DNA of 64,000 bases from Treponema sp. (GTDB lineage: Bacteria > Spirochaetota > Spirochaetia > Treponematales > Treponemataceae): contig JAEEIU010000046.1 of assembly GCA_016281495.1 (NCBI GenBank), positions 1 through 64,000 on the forward strand, in the 5' to 3' direction. The notes beneath the pieces are model-generated. The model saw only the letters and a program-made list of their open reading frames with translations. It made no database searches and was not told the origin of the DNA. This document shows, one piece after another, positions 62,185-64,000 of this stretch (positions are counted from its first letter, which is position 1; each line of letters opens with the position of its first letter). The position numbers and the translations under genes were made by a program.

Positions 62185-63561
62185 CCTGTTTTCCAGCGGG
62201 ATGGTGATGATGAACGAGGAACCTTTTCCCAATTCAGATTCTACATCAATTTTCCAGCCGTGGGCATCGATGACAGTCTTTACAACAGAAAGGCCTATTC
62301 CCATTCCCTGCTCCCTTCTTGAATTGCTTGCACGGTAAAAGAGGTCAAATATCCTCTGCAAGTCCTTTTCCGCCATACCGATTCCCGTATCGCAGACGCA
62401 AACCTTTACAGAGTCCTTCTCCTGCATGCAGCTTATACTTATTGTATCACCGTCCTTTGTATAACGCAGGGCGTTGCTGAACAGGTTTTCAAGAACGCGG
62501 TTTACAAGATTCCTGTCCATCGGAACCATCAGGTTTTCGTCCACGTCAATCTCTATGACTATATTCCGCTTATAAACCTCTGCCGTAGATTTTGAGGAGG
62601 AGGCAAAATTTTCCAGCAGAGGCTTAAGGGAAATTGGTTCAAGTGTCTGCAGCCAGTCGGCATTATTCAGCTTAACATAATTGATAAGGTCGTTTATCAT
62701 GAATTCAAGCTGATCGGCCTTTGTTTCCACTATGCCGAGTGATTTTTTTATCTCGTCCATGTCGTTGACAACACCGTCCGTGATTGCTTCCGAATAACCT
62801 TTTATCAGTGCAACGGGTGTCCTTAAGTCATGGCTTATTCCCATTATGAATTTATTGCGTCTTTCCTGATCATCCTTTAACGAAATCCTCATGCGCTCAA
62901 GGCTTTCTGTAAGGGAAGTGATCTCATTGCTCTTTCCTCTGTGCCTGGGCTGCTCCAACCTTGTATCAAGGGCTCCGTCCGCGATTTTCTGGGTATTCTG
63001 CTGCAGTAGCGTTATGGATGATGATATTGTCCTTGACAGCCTGATTATGAGGGTGATGCAGAATACCTCAAAGACAAGGATTCCTATAAAAATCGGGAAA
63101 ATAAATCGGTCCAGCTTTTTGTTGTGGTTCCCCTTTACCCTTGAGCGGCTTATGACAATCAGTTCCGGCTCAAAGGCATCGAAAAAAGACCTTCTTTCAG
63201 GCCTGGGAGACTGCATCTGGTAGTCATATTCTGAATTGGTAGTTATGATCAGGCTCCATATCTCACCGGGAGCGACATGAGTGCCCGCCTTGAGTTCCGG
63301 TATGTTTGAAATCAATATGCTGTAGTCATAATAGATTGCAATCTGGACTGAGGGAGGAATGTTCTTTATCTCATTTCGGATCATCTCCCAGTCATCCTCA
63401 CTCAAGTCGTATTCTTCCATGCGCCTGATTTCTTTGTACCCCTTTAAGAGCCTCCTTTCACTGGACGTTGCATAGTGATAAACAGGCAGCGCTATAATCG
63501 ATACAAGAGGAATGAGAATTATGCCTAGAATCAGAATGTTAAGCTGTGTCCGTATCTTCAT
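62179..63561 (-). CDS. Sensor histidine kinase
   Basis: A 460-residue membrane kinase: a membrane helix at 7-27, a periplasmic sensor of about 120 residues, a second helix near 155-175, HAMP, then HisKA with the phosphorylated His in ISHDLRTPVALIKG (about 240). The ATPase domain has NRVLENLFSNALRYT, CDTGIGMAEKDLQ and GMGIGLSVVKTVI. The signal is unknown. It follows the response-regulator gene by 36 bp as its partner; GGAGG lies rather far (14 bases) from the ATG. Confidence 0.93.
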   Translation of the reverse strand: MKIRTQLNILILGIILIPLVSIIALPVYHYATSSERRLLKGYKEIRRMEEYDLSEDDWEMIRNEIKNIPPSVQIAIYYDYSILISNIPELKAGTHVAPGEIWSLIITTNSEYDYQMQSPRPERRSFFDAFEPELIVISRSRVKGNHNKKLDRFIFPIFIGILVFEVFCITLIIRLSRTISSSITLLQQNTQKIADGALDTRLEQPRHRGKSNEITSLTESLERMRISLKDDQERRNKFIMGISHDLRTPVALIKGYSEAITDGVVNDMDEIKKSLGIVETKADQLEFMINDLINYVKLNNADWLQTLEPISLKPLLENFASSSKSTAEVYKRNIVIEIDVDENLMVPMDRNLVNRVLENLFSNALRYTKDGDTISISCMQEKDSVKVCVCDTGIGMAEKDLQRIFDLFYRASNSRREQGMGIGLSVVKTVIDAHGWKIDVESELGKGSSFIITIPLENRL

Positions 63562-63597
63562 GGCTGGTGGAAAAACCTCCTTTTGTTTTATGCCGGG

Positions 63598-64000
63598 TTA
63601 TTTTTCAAACTTATAGCCCATTCCAAATAGCGTCGTTATGAACTTTGGATGGGACGGATCATCCTCGATTTTTTTCCTGAGCCTCTGGATGTAAACCGCA
63701 ACCGCAGTTATGTCACCGTACTGGCTTTTCCATACATGATTGTATATGACCTCCGGTGTAAGCGACTGGCCCGCGCTTCTTACAAGGAATTCAAGAACCT
63801 CATACTCCTTGGTGGAAAGGGGTATCTTCTCCGAGCCTTTTTTAAGCACGCAGCTGTTGCAGTAAAGGGTAAAGTCACCGAATGTGATTGTCTCCTCTAC
63901 GGAAGCCTCAGTTGCAGAAAGACGGTTCAGCTTTGCCTGTACCCTGGCCACAAGAACCCTGGGGCTAAAAGGTTTTGTAACAAACTCATCTGCACCATAA
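63598..64000 (-). CDS. OmpR-family response regulator, N-terminus beyond the window
   Basis: The visible 133 residues begin in the last part of the receiver domain (GADEFVTKPFSPRVLVARVQ, with the conserved Lys-Pro). They continue into a winged-helix DNA-binding domain (PLSTKEYEVLEFLVRSAGQS, then VIYNHVWKSQYGDITAVAVY and LRKKIEDDPSHPKFITTLFG). The phospho-acceptor Asp lies outside the window. It is the partner of the kinase downstream. Targets are unknown. Confidence 0.93.
   Translation of the reverse strand, partial: YGADEFVTKPFSPRVLVARVQAKLNRLSATEASVEETITFGDFTLYCNSCVLKKGSEKIPLSTKEYEVLEFLVRSAGQSLTPEVIYNHVWKSQYGDITAVAVYIQRLRKKIEDDPSHPKFITTLFGMGYKFEK

Noticed and set aside
1-64000. tRNA, rRNA, insertion sequences, transposases, prophage genes
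   Set aside because: No cloverleaf, rRNA segment, transposase or phage protein pattern was found on reading both strands; a dedicated search could still reveal small RNAs.

Overview
The window looks like a chromosome segment of a spirochaete of the genus Treponema, probably a biosynthetically capable host- or gut-associated species rather than a T. pallidum-like one. The main reasons are: (i) a motility run in treponemal order, flbD-motA-motB-fliL-fliM-fliY-fliO-fliP-fliQ-fliR-flhB-flhA-flhF-flhG, followed by a WhiG/FliA sigma factor; (ii) a V-type ATPase operon in the reduced E-DUF2764-A-B-D-I-K order typical of spirochaetes and chlamydiae; and (iii) amino-acid synthesis genes (argG, aspartokinase, dapB, gltB/gltD) that the reduced pathogenic treponemes lack. 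The genus call is inference from gene families and order; no search was run.

Layout. 1-2.2 kb is an AT-rich accessory stretch: a PhzF-family 3' end, a VapC toxin remnant, a Nudix hydrolase, a TraX-like membrane protein and an unknown gene. 2.3-4.4 kb is a three-gene cluster (alpha/beta hydrolase, TetR regulator, unknown protein) behind a promoter with a perfect 9+9 bp operator palindrome. 4.5-8 kb has a 627-aa lipoprotein and malQ. 8.1-12.8 kb is an unfamiliar module: a secreted 793-aa protein with six 20-residue repeats and a membrane/zinc-ribbon/SH3 protein in one operon, divergent from an XRE regulator with a symmetric operator over the operon promoter. 12.8-14.5 kb holds argG followed by two exact-length 196-bp tandem units that repeat the argG 3' end plus a structured element. 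14.6-23 kb is amino-acid metabolism. 23.2-25.6 kb is infC-rpmI-rplT followed by a coiled-coil protein, zapA and yaiI. 25.6-33.1 kb carries a GAF/HD-GYP protein, eda, a glycosyltransferase, a polyprenyl-phosphate sugar transferase, a POTRA/barrel outer-membrane protein and a TPR-like protein. 33.2-41.9 kb is ispG and the V-ATPase operon; 41.9-43 kb is galM; 43-60.8 kb is motility. 61-64 kb has an omega-like subunit, miaA and a two-component system that runs off the window end.

How it works together. The aspartokinase-dapB pair feeds lysine and diaminopimelate synthesis; GOGAT supplies glutamate; the V-ATPase K subunit keeps the known sodium-ligand residues, so the enzyme may be sodium-coupled. 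The motility block encodes the stator, most of the switch and the flagellar export apparatus, with regulators at both ends of the run. The 27.7-31.9 kb genes look like surface polysaccharide and outer-membrane assembly.

The least explained observations are the argG 3'-end tandem units with compensatory stem changes, the repeat-protein/SH3 operon with its XRE operator, an attenuator-like hairpin in the gltB leader, and a recurring promoter layout in which the -10 box lies 6-8 nt before the ATG, implying at least six leaderless mRNAs.
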